Below, in pieces: positions 35,816 to 45,162 of a stretch of DNA of 64,000 nucleotides. Below the pieces are notes generated by a model that did not search any database, was not told where the DNA came from, and worked only from the letters and a program-made list of their open reading frames with translations. The stretch lies in NCBI GenBank assembly GCA_025355005.1, contig JANXLV010000019.1:105574-169573 (forward strand). The letters run 5' to 3'. Position 1 is the first letter of the stretch; each line of letters begins with the position of its first letter. The position numbers and the translations under genes are program-made. Source of the stretch: Myxococcales bacterium (GTDB taxonomy: Bacteria; Myxococcota_A; Polyangia; Polyangiales; Polyangiaceae).

Positions 35816-38386
35816 TCAGGGGCGCGCGGTGATGCGGAAGCTCCGCACGAATCGCGTCAGATCGCGCGCGAGGTCGAACGTGACCTCCGACGTGGCGATC
35901 TCCTTTCCGGCCATGTCGAAGACCTTGCCGGGCAGCCAGCTCATGGAGTGGCTGAGGCGCAGGAGCTTCACGTTCTTCTGACCCAAGTAGCGAAAACGCT
36001 CGCCGCTGTCTGCCACGAACGTGAAGTCGTAGCGGAGCCGGCGCGTCATCAACACGTCCATCTCCAGCGTGCCCTCGAGCGGACAGCGCACGCCGAAGCC
36101 CTCCGCGGTGAGCTCACCCGTGATGGCGACAGTGCGCGTGCGCGCGAAGTCGCTGAGGCTGCGCGAGCGCGCGCGCAACGCGAACAAGAACGGGCGCTCT
36201 GCGTTGGGCGCCTTGCTCCCGACCCCTGCACGCTCTGCGGTGGCGGACAGGCGATAGGTGCCGCTCATCGTCTCCTCGAAGGCCAGATTCTTCGGTGCGG
36301 GCGTGGCGTCGTTCGCGGGTATCGCGCTCGGCGGGGCCGGCGCAGCGACCGGTGACGACGCCGCGAGGTGATCGATGCGCGCGTCCAGCACCTCCGCGGT
36401 GCGCAGCGCGAGCGCCATGATCGTCATCTGCGGGTTCACGCCGAGGCTCGAAGGGATGACGCTGCCATCGGCGACGTAGAGCCCGGCCACGTCGTGAGCC
36501 TCGCCGTCGGGACCCACGCACGAGCGACGCGGATCCGTGCCCATCCGACACGTGCCGAGGGGGTGGTATGCGGACACCTCGAAGTCGCCCGCGCGCATCT
36601 TCATCTCGCGCAGGCGCGTGAGCCCTGCGTCGTTCGTGATCTCTTCCATGCCGTGGACCATGGGCATCACGCGCTTCGCGCCGGCGCGCAGGAATACCTC
36701 CGAGAGGATGCCCATCCCGCGCTGCATCTGCGCCACATCCTTCTGGCCGAGGTTGTAGAAAATCATCGGCATGCCGCCCGGCCCCGCGCGCACGGAACCT
36801 CGGCTTTTGTCCTGAATCATGAGCCCAAAGGATGCCACGTGCTGGTAGCGCGACATCACATCCATGAAGCGCTCGCCCACCCACGGGATGGCGACGGCGG
36901 TCACGTCGAAGGGCTGTGACGCGCCCTCGAACATGAGACCCTCGTGCGCGTAGTCCTCGATCGCGGTGGCCTGCGGGATACCGCGCGACATGTCGATCTC
37001 TTCCTCGAAGAGCGCCATCACCTTCGTGGCGGGATGGATCGAGAGATTTTTTCCCAGGAAGCCGGAGCCCTGCATCAGCCCGTTCTTCTGGAGCAAGAGC
37101 GGCGTGTAGAGGGCGCCGCCGGCGACGACGACGGACTCCGCGCGAATCGTGAGCGTACGACCGGAGGAGAGTCGCGCAGTGACGCCGCGCGCGCGGCCGC
37201 CCTCGACGTGGATCTGCTCGACGCGGGCGCCGGTGACGAGCTCCGCGCCACGCTTGAGCGCCTCGGGCACGTAGCTCACGTCGGTGGAGCGCTTTGCGCC
37301 GGTGGGGCAGCCGAAGCAACACACGCCCTGACCGTCGCAGTCGGGTGCGTTGCGGCGCAGCGGCTTGTGCGAGAGGCCCATGAGGTTTGCCCCGCGACCG
37401 ACGACGCGGTCGGAGCCGCCGAGGAGCGAGCGCTTCGCCTCCGCCACACCGAGCATGGATTCCACGCGGTCGTAGTAGGGAGAGAGGCTGTCGGGCGTGT
37501 GCATGGTGAGGCCGTAGCGCTCACCCCAGCGCGCGAACGTGTGCGACGGCGCGCGGTAGCAGGTGCCGGAGTTGATGGTGGTGCTACCGCCCACGCCGCG
37601 GCCTGCGAGGACGGCCGCCGCCACGTTGCCGATCGCGATCGAGCCGCCGAGCGACAGGTACATCTTCGCGTACGCGTCCTGTGATCGACCGCGGAACTCC
37701 GTGCGCGAGTTGAAGTGACCGCCTTCGAGCATGATCACGGCGCGACCCCGCCTGGCGAGTTCGTACGCGACGGCGGCTCCGCCTGCGCCCGTGCCGATCA
37801 CCACGACCTCGCACGTGAGGTCGAGGTCCGTGTCCACGTTGCGGCCGTCCGTCACGCGCTGCATGTACGGCGCGACCTCCGCGACCTTCGGCGTGTCGAA
37901 CTCGCGGCGGCACGGGACCTTCGATGCGACGCGTTCGTCGGCGAAGTGGGCGGACTTCAGCGGCGTGAGCAGGCCGCGGAGAAGCCACCGCTCGTGCCGT
38001 GAGCCGCTCTCACTCCAGGCGACGATCGCGCGCTCCGCGGCCTCCGGAGAGAGCTGGGTCAGCGGCAATCCGAGCCGCGTGACGGGCCACGCCTCCGCCG
38101 CCCAGAGGCCGGCCTTCATCGCGCGGACCATGCCGGGACCGAGGTTGACCGCAAGGCGCTCGAAGCGCGCGATCGAGGTGGAGTCCGCGCCGGGGAGCGA
38201 GGAGGAGGCGGGCATCGCGGCGCGGGCGAGGGAGAGGGCGATCTTGCGCTCGTGGGAAGAGAGGAAGGACGAGGACGAGGAGATGGACGACGACATCGAC
38301 TCCGACATCGACGTCGACGATTCGATCGGGGTTGGGTTGGACTCGTTGCGGGTGCTTTTTGCCCCGTCCGCTGTCACCTTGTGCAT
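35816..38386 (-). CDS. GMC-family FAD oxidoreductase with C-terminal beta-rich extension
   Basis: Glucose-methanol-choline family flavoprotein, 856 residues from the ATG at 38386, which has GGAG seven bases upstream. After a Ser-rich N-terminus (about 20-45) comes a helical region, then the FAD-binding GTGAGGAAVAYELARRG, the GMC middle domain, and the C-terminal signatures HPLGTCRMGTD and NPQMTIMALALRTAEV holding the active-site His and Asn. A further 150 residues (from about 705) form a beta-rich domain with YRLSATAERAG and LRYDFTFVADSGERFRYLGQ; such an add-on is seen in cholesterol-oxidase-like proteins. Substrate is probably a sterol, lipid or terpenoid alcohol; unproven. Confidence 0.88.
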   Translation of the reverse strand: MHKVTADGAKSTRNESNPTPIESSTSMSESMSSSISSSSSFLSSHERKIALSLARAAMPASSSLPGADSTSIARFERLAVNLGPGMVRAMKAGLWAAEAWPVTRLGLPLTQLSPEAAERAIVAWSESGSRHERWLLRGLLTPLKSAHFADERVASKVPCRREFDTPKVAEVAPYMQRVTDGRNVDTDLDLTCEVVVIGTGAGGAAVAYELARRGRAVIMLEGGHFNSRTEFRGRSQDAYAKMYLSLGGSIAIGNVAAAVLAGRGVGGSTTINSGTCYRAPSHTFARWGERYGLTMHTPDSLSPYYDRVESMLGVAEAKRSLLGGSDRVVGRGANLMGLSHKPLRRNAPDCDGQGVCCFGCPTGAKRSTDVSYVPEALKRGAELVTGARVEQIHVEGGRARGVTARLSSGRTLTIRAESVVVAGGALYTPLLLQKNGLMQGSGFLGKNLSIHPATKVMALFEEEIDMSRGIPQATAIEDYAHEGLMFEGASQPFDVTAVAIPWVGERFMDVMSRYQHVASFGLMIQDKSRGSVRAGPGGMPMIFYNLGQKDVAQMQRGMGILSEVFLRAGAKRVMPMVHGMEEITNDAGLTRLREMKMRAGDFEVSAYHPLGTCRMGTDPRRSCVGPDGEAHDVAGLYVADGSVIPSSLGVNPQMTIMALALRTAEVLDARIDHLAASSPVAAPAPPSAIPANDATPAPKNLAFEETMSGTYRLSATAERAGVGSKAPNAERPFLFALRARSRSLSDFARTRTVAITGELTAEGFGVRCPLEGTLEMDVLMTRRLRYDFTFVADSGERFRYLGQKNVKLLRLSHSMSWLPGKVFDMAGKEIATSEVTFDLARDLTRFVRSFRITARP

Positions 38387-38463
38387 GAGCGCTCTCCGTT
38401 GACGACGTCTTCGTTTCGTATATTCTGTAAAAATAGAACGCACGATGCAAGGGGAAATGTAGG

Positions 38464-39540
38464 GTGAACGTAAAAGACGAGTCAGTTCGGGGAGAAGGCG
38501 GGGCCGGTTTTGCTTCAGAGGTGGCTGGCGACGGGGCCGGCGAGGCGCGGGCGTCTGCGAAATGGAACGACGTGCGGTTTGTGGCCGGCTCGGGTGGGCG
38601 GCCTGGGCACGTCGAGAGCTTCTTCCTCAAGTTGAACGACCCCGATGGGCGGCGGGCGCTCTGGCTCAAGGCGACGATCCTGGAACGGCATGGCGGAGAC
38701 GTGGTCGCCGAGGCATGGGCGATCGCGTTCGATCGTGAGGGCGGGCACGTCGGCGTGAAGGACAGCGTGCCCCACTCGCAGGCGAGTTTCGGCGTTGTCG
38801 GGCTGGATGCGCATGTATGCAATCTGCATCTATCTTCGGGGCGCGTGACGGGGTCCGTCGGTGAGGGCGACGCGCGGATCTCGTTCGACCTGCGCTTCAC
38901 GATGGCATCGCCGCCGCTCGTGCCGTTCCCCAGCGAGCGCATGTACGTGACGAGGCTCCCCAGCACCAAGCTCGTGTCGCCGCACCCCGACTCTCGCTTC
39001 ACCGGCACGTACACCGCGAAGGGCGAGACCGTGGAGGTCAACGCGTGGCGCGGCATGGAGGGTCACAACTGGGGCACGCGTCACACGGAGCTCTACGCGT
39101 GGTGCCACGTGAACCAGTGGCTGGGCAACGACGACCTCTTGTTCGAGGGGTTCACCGGGCGCGTGAAGGTCGGGCCCGTGCTCGCGCCGCCCGTGACACT
39201 GCTCTGCGTGTGGCATCGCGGCGTGCGATACCATTTCAACGATCCAGTGACGCTCGTGCGCGCGCGTGGCCACATCACGGACCTCCGAAAATGGCGCTTT
39301 CATGCGAAGAACCAGCTCGCTGAGGTGTCGGGTGAGATGTTCGCGGAGACCACGGACTTCGCGGGCCTCGCCTACGAGAACCCCGATGGCAGCATCACGA
39401 ATTGCCTGAACTCCAAGATCGCCCGCGGGCGCCTGCGCCTCAGCGTGAAGGGCCGGCCCGACGTGGATGTCATCACGAACGCCGCCGCATTCGAGATAGG
39501 AACCAAGAACGCAAAGCATGGAGTGCACATGCTCGCGTGA
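38464..39540 (+). CDS. Lipocalin-like (AttH/CrtC-type) protein
   Basis: A 358-residue beta-rich protein from a GTG start, divergent from the GMC gene with 77 bp between. The pattern WRGMEGHNWGTRHTELYAWC resembles the AttH / carotenoid 1,2-hydratase (CrtC) lipocalin fold, where a His-Asn-Trp-Gly type motif lines the cavity. No signal peptide or membrane helix. It may bind or hydrate the lipid or terpenoid handled by the flanking oxidoreductases. The family assignment is by motif and fold pattern, so moderately sure. Confidence 0.72.
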   Translation: MNVKDESVRGEGGAGFASEVAGDGAGEARASAKWNDVRFVAGSGGRPGHVESFFLKLNDPDGRRALWLKATILERHGGDVVAEAWAIAFDREGGHVGVKDSVPHSQASFGVVGLDAHVCNLHLSSGRVTGSVGEGDARISFDLRFTMASPPLVPFPSERMYVTRLPSTKLVSPHPDSRFTGTYTAKGETVEVNAWRGMEGHNWGTRHTELYAWCHVNQWLGNDDLLFEGFTGRVKVGPVLAPPVTLLCVWHRGVRYHFNDPVTLVRARGHITDLRKWRFHAKNQLAEVSGEMFAETTDFAGLAYENPDGSITNCLNSKIARGRLRLSVKGRPDVDVITNAAAFEIGTKNAKHGVHMLA

Positions 39541-39585
39541 GCGCAGAGCGCCCCGCTGGCCGCGTTCCGCGCTAGCCTCCCGCAC

Positions 39586-41193
39586 ATGGACGTCGGACTC
39601 TCTTACAAGCAGAAGCGGCCCGACGGCGCGTTCGACGCGATCGTCATCGGGTCTGGCATGGGCGGCCTCACGGCTGCGGCCGCGCTCGCGAAGCAGTGGA
39701 AGAAGCGCGTGCTCGTGCTGGAGCGCCACTACACGGCCGGCGGCTTCACGCATGCGTTCACGCGGCCTGGGTACGAATGGGATGTAGGTGTACACTACAT
39801 CGGTCAGGTCGGTCCCGGTGGCGCGCTGCGTGCTCCGTACGACTGGCTCACTGACGGCGCGCTCGACTGGGCAAAGCTGCCCGACGTCTACGACCGCGTC
39901 TACCTCGGCGACCGCGCCTACGACTACGTCAGCGGCACGAAGCGCTTCATCCAGCAGATGAAGTCGTATTTTCCCGGCGAAGAGGCCGCGATCGAGAAGT
40001 ACGTCGCGCTGGTGAAGAGCGCGGCGCGGTCGGGCACCACCTTCGCGGTCGATCGCACGCTGCCGAAGCTCGCGTCGCGCCTCCTGGGCCCGCTCTTGCG
40101 CGCGCCGCAGATGCGCTACGCGTCGCGCACCACGCGCGAGGTCCTGATGGAGCTCACACGCAACGAGGAGCTCATCGCCGTGCTCACCGCGCAGTTCGGC
40201 GACTACGGCCTGCCGCCGAGCAAATCCAGCTTCGCCATCCATGCCATGGTCGCCGCGCACTATCTGGGCGGCGGCTACTTCCCCGTGGGCGGCGCGTCCG
40301 CGATCGCGCGCAGCGTCGCGCCCGTCATCGAGCGCGCGGGCGGCCAGATCTTCATCAACGCCGACGTGAAGGAGATCATCATCGAGGACGGACGCGCCGT
40401 GGGCGTTCGCATGGCGGACGAGCGCGAGCTCCGCGCGAAGATCATCATCAGCGATGCCGGCGCGGTGAACACCTACGAGCGCCTGCTGCCGCGCTCGCAC
40501 GAGGACAAGGGCGTGGAGCGCGCGCTCGCGAGGGTGGGCTCGTCCGTCTCCTACGTGTGCCTCTACCTGGGCATGAAGCACACGGATTCCGAGCTGGGCC
40601 TCACCGGCACCAACATGTGGATCTACCCGGACCACGATCACGATGGGAACTTCGCGCGCCTCATGTCCGAGCCGAGCGCCGACGCATACCTGGACGGGAA
40701 GACGCAGCTGCCGCTGGTCTACATCTCGTTTCCCTCCGCGAAGGATCCCACCTGGAAGGACCGCCACCCCGGTCGTGCGACGGTCGACGTGATCGCGCCC
40801 GCGCGCTACGAGTGGTTCGCTGCATGGGAAAAAACGCGCTGGAAGAAGCGCGGCGCGGACTACGACGCGCTCAAGGCCAAGCTGACCGAGCGCATCCTGG
40901 ACGTCACCTTTGCGAAGCTGCCGCAGCTGCGCGGCAAGATCGATTTCGCCGAGCTCTCCACGCCGCTCACCACGAAGCACTTCGCGGGCTACGAGAAGGG
41001 GGAGCTCTACGGCCTGGACCACTCACCCGAGCGCTACCGCATGAAGATGCGTGCCGAGACGGAGATCCCGGGGCTCTACCTCACCGGTCAGGACCTCGTG
41101 TCATGTGGCGTGAGCGGCGCGATGTTCGGCGGACTGCTCACCGCGACCGCCATCGCGGGCCCCCGCGCGCTGATCGCGGCCATGCGCCGCTGA
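39586..41193 (+). CDS. FAD-dependent RetSat/CrtI-type oxidoreductase
   Basis: A 535-residue flavoprotein of the phytoene-desaturase/retinol-saturase group. The dinucleotide-binding motif is at the start (AIVIGSGMGGLTAAAALAK, with the acidic end LERHYTAGGFTHAF), and the C-terminal FAD motif is GLYLTGQDLVSCGVSGAMFG. The conserved GVHYIGQV near residue 65 fits saturase/isomerase members. It should reduce, desaturate or isomerise a polyene or long-chain lipid. Follows the lipocalin-like gene by 45 bp, likely one operon. Its stop is only 3 bp from the stop of the converging gene. Confidence 0.87.
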   Translation: MDVGLSYKQKRPDGAFDAIVIGSGMGGLTAAAALAKQWKKRVLVLERHYTAGGFTHAFTRPGYEWDVGVHYIGQVGPGGALRAPYDWLTDGALDWAKLPDVYDRVYLGDRAYDYVSGTKRFIQQMKSYFPGEEAAIEKYVALVKSAARSGTTFAVDRTLPKLASRLLGPLLRAPQMRYASRTTREVLMELTRNEELIAVLTAQFGDYGLPPSKSSFAIHAMVAAHYLGGGYFPVGGASAIARSVAPVIERAGGQIFINADVKEIIIEDGRAVGVRMADERELRAKIIISDAGAVNTYERLLPRSHEDKGVERALARVGSSVSYVCLYLGMKHTDSELGLTGTNMWIYPDHDHDGNFARLMSEPSADAYLDGKTQLPLVYISFPSAKDPTWKDRHPGRATVDVIAPARYEWFAAWEKTRWKKRGADYDALKAKLTERILDVTFAKLPQLRGKIDFAELSTPLTTKHFAGYEKGELYGLDHSPERYRMKMRAETEIPGLYLTGQDLVSCGVSGAMFGGLLTATAIAGPRALIAAMRR

Positions 41194-41196
41194 GCG

Positions 41197-42246
41197 CTAG
41201 AACGAGCCTACGACGCTGCCGCCGCCTACGCCGGGCGCTACGCCCACCGTGACGTCTCCGGTCGCCGGTGCCGCGGGCCAGAGGACGAGGACCACGCCGC
41301 CCACCGCGAGCACCGCGCCCGCGACGAGCGCGACGTTCGTGCAGGTCTGCAGCGTCTGCTCGTGATCGAACAGCGGCTTCGAGGGCGCGGCATTGAACGC
41401 GTTCCGGGCATCGATCGTCGAGAGTCCGAGCACGATCGTGGCGCCGAGCGACGCAGCACCGAGGCCGATCGCCGTGAAGCCGACGGCCTTGCGGAGCTGT
41501 CCCGGGGGCGCGCGCTCCACCACAACCTGGTGCGTCTGCGGCGCCGGTGCGCCCGTGCTCATGTCCTGCGGATGGTCCTTGTTCGCGCCTGACGTCTGCG
41601 CGGGCTCGTCCTTGCCGAGCGTGAGCACGAGCGGCTTACCGAGCTCGAGCCGCACGTCGCGACGCATGATGGGGCGATCGGGCGCGAAGATCGCGAGCGA
41701 GTGGATGCCCGCGGGACCGTGCAAGCGCGCAGGCGCGGGCGCCTCCGTTCCAGAATCGAGCTGCACCGTGAAGCCAGGAGGGCCCTTCACGTCCAGCGTG
41801 CCGAGCGAACGCTCGAGGACGTCGAGCCGCTCCTTCGCCGTGGGATCCGGGGCTTCCCCGCCCTGCGCGAGCGCACGAGCGAATGCATCGGCGGCGCGCT
41901 CCGGCCGATCAGCCTGCTCCCACGCCTGCCCCGCCTGCACGTGCGCGGTGGTCTGACGACCGAGCGACGCCGCTGCCTCGAAGAGCTGCGCGGCCTGCAC
42001 GAAGTGCTTCGCCTTGATCGCCTGGCGGCCCGATTCCATCTGACGATTCGCCTCCGCGATCGCATCGGGTGACGGACCCGCGGGCGGTGGCGTCGCCGTG
42101 CCGTTCGCCGGCGGAGTCGCGGGGGGAGTCGCCGGAGGCGTCGCGGGGGGAGTTGCCGGAGGCGTCGCCGGCGTGGCATCTGCCGCGAACGCACCCGTGG
42201 ACGCAAGAAGAACGGACAGACCGAAGACGAACGACGAAGCTCTCAT
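41197..42246 (-). CDS. Secreted repeat-linker protein with TPR-like segment and C-terminal membrane helices
   Basis: 349 residues from an ATG overlapping the upstream stop (ATGA). A signal peptide (cut after AFA) is followed by a tract of ATPP repeats, then a helical TPR-like region (about 60-130: AIKAKHFVQAAQLFEAAASL), a beta-like domain resembling PEGA-type carbohydrate-contact modules, and two hydrophobic helices near residues 255-320. I do not recognise a named family. Coupled to the lipoprotein gene before it. It ends 3 bp from the converging flavoprotein gene, with no room for a terminator. Confidence 0.72.
   Translation of the reverse strand: MRASSFVFGLSVLLASTGAFAADATPATPPATPPATPPATPPATPPANGTATPPPAGPSPDAIAEANRQMESGRQAIKAKHFVQAAQLFEAAASLGRQTTAHVQAGQAWEQADRPERAADAFARALAQGGEAPDPTAKERLDVLERSLGTLDVKGPPGFTVQLDSGTEAPAPARLHGPAGIHSLAIFAPDRPIMRRDVRLELGKPLVLTLGKDEPAQTSGANKDHPQDMSTGAPAPQTHQVVVERAPPGQLRKAVGFTAIGLGAASLGATIVLGLSTIDARNAFNAAPSKPLFDHEQTLQTCTNVALVAGAVLAVGGVVLVLWPAAPATGDVTVGVAPGVGGGSVVGSF
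42109..42174 (-). repeat. ATPP-coding tandem repeat
   Basis: Imperfect 12-bp repeats (GGAGTCGCGGGG-like on the plus strand) encode five consecutive Thr-Pro-Pro-Ala units in the linker of the secreted protein. Such a tract can change length by slippage without breaking the frame. Confidence 0.75.
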
Positions 42247-43688
42247 TGGCACCCCGCGGAGAACGTGTGAACGGTCATGGTGTCTGGCGTGTCCGATGTG
42301 ACGACGTAGCCGAAGCCCTCCGTGCCTGCAGCCGCCACCTGATCGACTCGCTGCTTCACGACGAAGCGCTTGCCCGGCGCGAGCGCCAGCGCACCGTTGT
42401 TGTTGGTCACCACCTGGATGCTGGTCTGTCCCGAGTTCTCGCGCGCGGCCGCCAACGCGAGGAGCACGCCGTTGCCCATCGGCACCACGGGCCCGACGTA
42501 CGGATTGACGGGATTCTGTCCTGGATTTTCCGGGAAGCCCGCGCCAGCGTACGTCTCCAGGTCGATCTTCGACGCCAGGTTGAACGCGGACGCGCCCGCA
42601 GTCAGCGGAACGCCGAGACGCACACCGGAGAGCATCTGCTGCTGGTTCGCCACCGGCGGTAGCCGGATCGTGGTGGACCAGAAGACGGTCCCGTCAGCAC
42701 CGGTCGAGAACGACGCACCACCGGGTGAGCCCATGCCGGGCAGCGGCGTGTCGGAAGTGATGTTCGAGTCGGCAGAGCCGGGTGAGTTGCCGAAGTTGAA
42801 GGTGCCCACGAGCATGGTCGGGCGGTAGACGATCGTTCGACCGTTCGCGAACGCGACGGTCCGGCCGTTCACCGGGTAGGCCTTGGGCGCGATGAAGTTC
42901 AGCATGCCGGGGTCGAGCTCCGATGAGATGTTCATCAGGATCTCCTCGTCACGCTGAACGCCCATGTTCATTTCGTACGTCTGCACGCGATGGAACGCGA
43001 AGAGCTGGTTGTCTGCGCCCGTGATCGCTCCGTCGAAGCGGAACTCCGGCGAAGGGAACGGCTCGGTCACGATGTGCGCGCGCAGCGATGTCACTCCGAC
43101 GTCGGCGGGTGCGTCCACCCATGCGACCTGAAGCTTGTACGGCGCCGTGCTGGCGCCCGTGGGTCCGCCGATGAAGTACACGCGTCTGCCGTGGGTGAGC
43201 ACCGTGTTCGGCGTGAAGCCCAGATCGGTGATCGGCAGCTCCGGCGGCGTGGTGTCCGTGGGGTCCGACACGCGGTAGGCATGCACGCGCACGTTCGAGA
43301 CGACGAACACGTACGGGAACACCGCGCCTACGCACGTCGAGCAGGCCAGGCCTTCGGGGATCGGAAAGCTCCCCGCGTTGAAGGTGAACGGCGACACGCG
43401 CCCGCACTTGTTCGCGGTGGTGCACGAGACCGCGCTGCACTTGTCGCCCGTGGGACACACCTCGAACTTGCAAGATTGCGTGCCCAGATCGCAGGTCCCG
43501 GCGACGCACGAGTCGCCTGATTTGCAGTCGCTGTCGGCGGTGCAGTTGATGACCGGGGGCGCGAACGCGTCGGCGCCGGCATCGTAGATGGCGGACTCGT
43601 CGATCTTCACGCTGCACGCGCCCAGTGCGAACGCGAGCAGGGCCGCGCTCATCGAAACCGCGGAGAGGCCGAATAGCCAGTGCTTCAT
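42243..43688 (-). CDS. Cys-rich lipoprotein with large beta-rich domain
   Basis: A 481-residue product with a signal sequence and lipobox LGAC (Cys25). A Cys-rich segment at residues 49-95 has Dickkopf-like spacing (CTADSDCKSGDSCVAGTC), joined to a long beta-rich domain (about 100-475) that looks like a WD/propeller-type fold with repeated short strands. No catalytic motif seen. Probably an outer-surface protein. First gene of a two-gene unit with the TPR-like protein. Confidence 0.78.
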   Translation of the reverse strand: MKHWLFGLSAVSMSAALLAFALGACSVKIDESAIYDAGADAFAPPVINCTADSDCKSGDSCVAGTCDLGTQSCKFEVCPTGDKCSAVSCTTANKCGRVSPFTFNAGSFPIPEGLACSTCVGAVFPYVFVVSNVRVHAYRVSDPTDTTPPELPITDLGFTPNTVLTHGRRVYFIGGPTGASTAPYKLQVAWVDAPADVGVTSLRAHIVTEPFPSPEFRFDGAITGADNQLFAFHRVQTYEMNMGVQRDEEILMNISSELDPGMLNFIAPKAYPVNGRTVAFANGRTIVYRPTMLVGTFNFGNSPGSADSNITSDTPLPGMGSPGGASFSTGADGTVFWSTTIRLPPVANQQQMLSGVRLGVPLTAGASAFNLASKIDLETYAGAGFPENPGQNPVNPYVGPVVPMGNGVLLALAAARENSGQTSIQVVTNNNGALALAPGKRFVVKQRVDQVAAAGTEGFGYVVTSDTPDTMTVHTFSAGCQ

Positions 43689-43776
43689 GCCCCCGATCCT
43701 ATCTGGCTCGAACGGGACCCGTCACGTTTTGGACAAACCCGGCCCATGGGTTCTCGCTTCAGATAGGCTCCGCTGC

Positions 43777-44103
43777 ATGGAGAAGAAGCGTCGAAACATG
43801 CTCCTCTACGTCACGGCCACGAGCATGGTCGGGCTTGCATGCAACGACTCGCGGCGGGTCGTTGGTGACGTGGCCCAGGGCCCCGATTATCCCGTCGGCA
43901 AGATCGCCATGGTGACGCATGACGCCGCGCCCGAGACCACCGCTGACGCCGCCGCCGTGACCGCGCAGCCTGCGGTGGCCGATGCAGGCGGGATCGTGAA
44001 GCCCGTCGACGCCGGGACGAAGCCTCCCAGAGCGGACAACCCGACGCCATCAGATCCGAAGCAGCAGCACTGGGTCGGAAAAGTCGCGACGCCGGACAAG
44101 TAG
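43777..44103 (+). CDS. Small putative lipoprotein
   Basis: 108 residues from the ATG at 43777; the longer frame upstream lies over the divergent gene's start and has no signal sequence. A basic N-terminus and hydrophobic stretch end near VGLAC, a possible lipobox. The rest is Ala/Thr/Asp/Pro-rich and likely disordered. Ends 4 bp before the ferritin-like gene, so probably co-transcribed. Function unknown. Confidence 0.65.
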   Translation: MEKKRRNMLLYVTATSMVGLACNDSRRVVGDVAQGPDYPVGKIAMVTHDAAPETTADAAAVTAQPAVADAGGIVKPVDAGTKPPRADNPTPSDPKQQHWVGKVATPDK

Positions 44104-44107
44104 CGCG

Positions 44108-44947
44108 ATGAGCCAGCTGTTCGAGCTCCCGTGGATGGGCGGCGCCGCAACGCATTTCTACAGACGGGCGCGACCCGCGGCAGACGCGCTGCCATGGGGA
44201 ACCCTGAACGCGTCCCGCTACGCGCCCGATCTGCTCCTTTCCGTACGCCGCGCGTGGACGGAGGTATCGCTCAACGAGTATCGCGCGGTCGCGTCCTTCG
44301 CCGAGGTGGTGCGCTGCATGGCAGAGGCGATGGCGCCGCTCGATCTCCTGGGCATGGCGAGCGACTTCATCGCGGACGAGGTGCTGCACTGCGAGCTCGC
44401 TGCGCGCATCGCGATGGAGCTAGGCGGGGCCGCGCCGCTCACGGTGGACATGGATCGCTTTGCGATCAAGGCGGATCCCACCGCGTCCGCGAAGATGCGT
44501 CTGCACGAGCTCATGGTGCGCGTGTGCTGCATCGGAGAGTCGTTCGCGTTGGGCATGGGCATGCCCACGTTGAAGCTCACCTCACATCCGCTCATCGCCG
44601 GCGTGAACGAGATGATCATGAAGGACGAAGCACGCCATCATCGCCTCGGCGCGCTCTACCTGGAGTGGGCCGTAGAAGACTGGGACGACGAGACCCGCGA
44701 ACGCCTCGCGCGCGTGACGGAGGAGACGCTCGCCGACTTCGCGCCGTTCTGGACGGGAGAAGCGAGCCCCGTCGCAGACGGCATCACCAGCCGGGGCTTC
44801 CGCGTGGACCACCTCCACGAGCTAGGCTGGCTCGAATCAGCAAGAGCCCAACCCCTCGCAAGAAGAGTGGCGCAAGACCTCCTCGACCCCCTGGCAAGAC
44901 ACGGAGTCCACATCAGCGACAGCGCGCGAACCACCCTGTTTGGCTAG
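44108..44947 (+). CDS. Ferritin-like diiron protein
   Basis: A 279-residue four-helix-type protein with a full set of candidate diiron ligands: Glu57, Glu91 and His94 (ExxH), Glu144, and Glu174 with His177 (ExxH in KDEARHH). No signal peptide. The pattern fits the broad ferritin-like superfamily (oxidases and hydroxylases as well as iron stores); the exact reaction cannot be told. Its stop codon overlaps the stop of the converging gene in CTAG. Confidence 0.82.
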   Translation: MSQLFELPWMGGAATHFYRRARPAADALPWGTLNASRYAPDLLLSVRRAWTEVSLNEYRAVASFAEVVRCMAEAMAPLDLLGMASDFIADEVLHCELAARIAMELGGAAPLTVDMDRFAIKADPTASAKMRLHELMVRVCCIGESFALGMGMPTLKLTSHPLIAGVNEMIMKDEARHHRLGALYLEWAVEDWDDETRERLARVTEETLADFAPFWTGEASPVADGITSRGFRVDHLHELGWLESARAQPLARRVAQDLLDPLARHGVHISDSARTTLFG

Positions 44948-45162
44948 ATGCGGCTCAGCACGGCGTGGGCTGTCGTCGAGAGTCCCTCGGGGTCCAGTGC
45001 GGCTTCCAGTTTGCGGAGGGCGCGCGCGAGATCGGCCGCTTTTTCTCGGCTCGTTGCATCCAGGTCGTGCCAGCCAGGGTGGTAGCGCAACGTGACGAGC
45101 GGGCGCGGGCGGTTGGCGCTCGCGACGGCCTCGACGAGGAGCTCTGTCTCTTCTGCGGTCAT
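44944..45162 (-). CDS. Small protein of unknown function in the sigma-factor operon
   Basis: 72 residues from the ATG at 45162, which overlaps the sigma-factor stop in ATGA. Mostly helical and charged (TAEETELLVEAVASANRPRP, then REKAADLARALRKLEAALDP). No membrane segment or known motif. Because it is translationally coupled to an ECF-like sigma factor, a regulatory partner is possible but unproven. Confidence 0.62.
   Translation of the reverse strand: MTAEETELLVEAVASANRPRPLVTLRYHPGWHDLDATSREKAADLARALRKLEAALDPEGLSTTAHAVLSRI

Noticed and set aside
38387..38463. AT-rich 77-bp divergent region as a named regulator's operator
   Set aside because: It surely contains promoters for both directions, but no clear -35/-10 pair or inverted repeat is visible.
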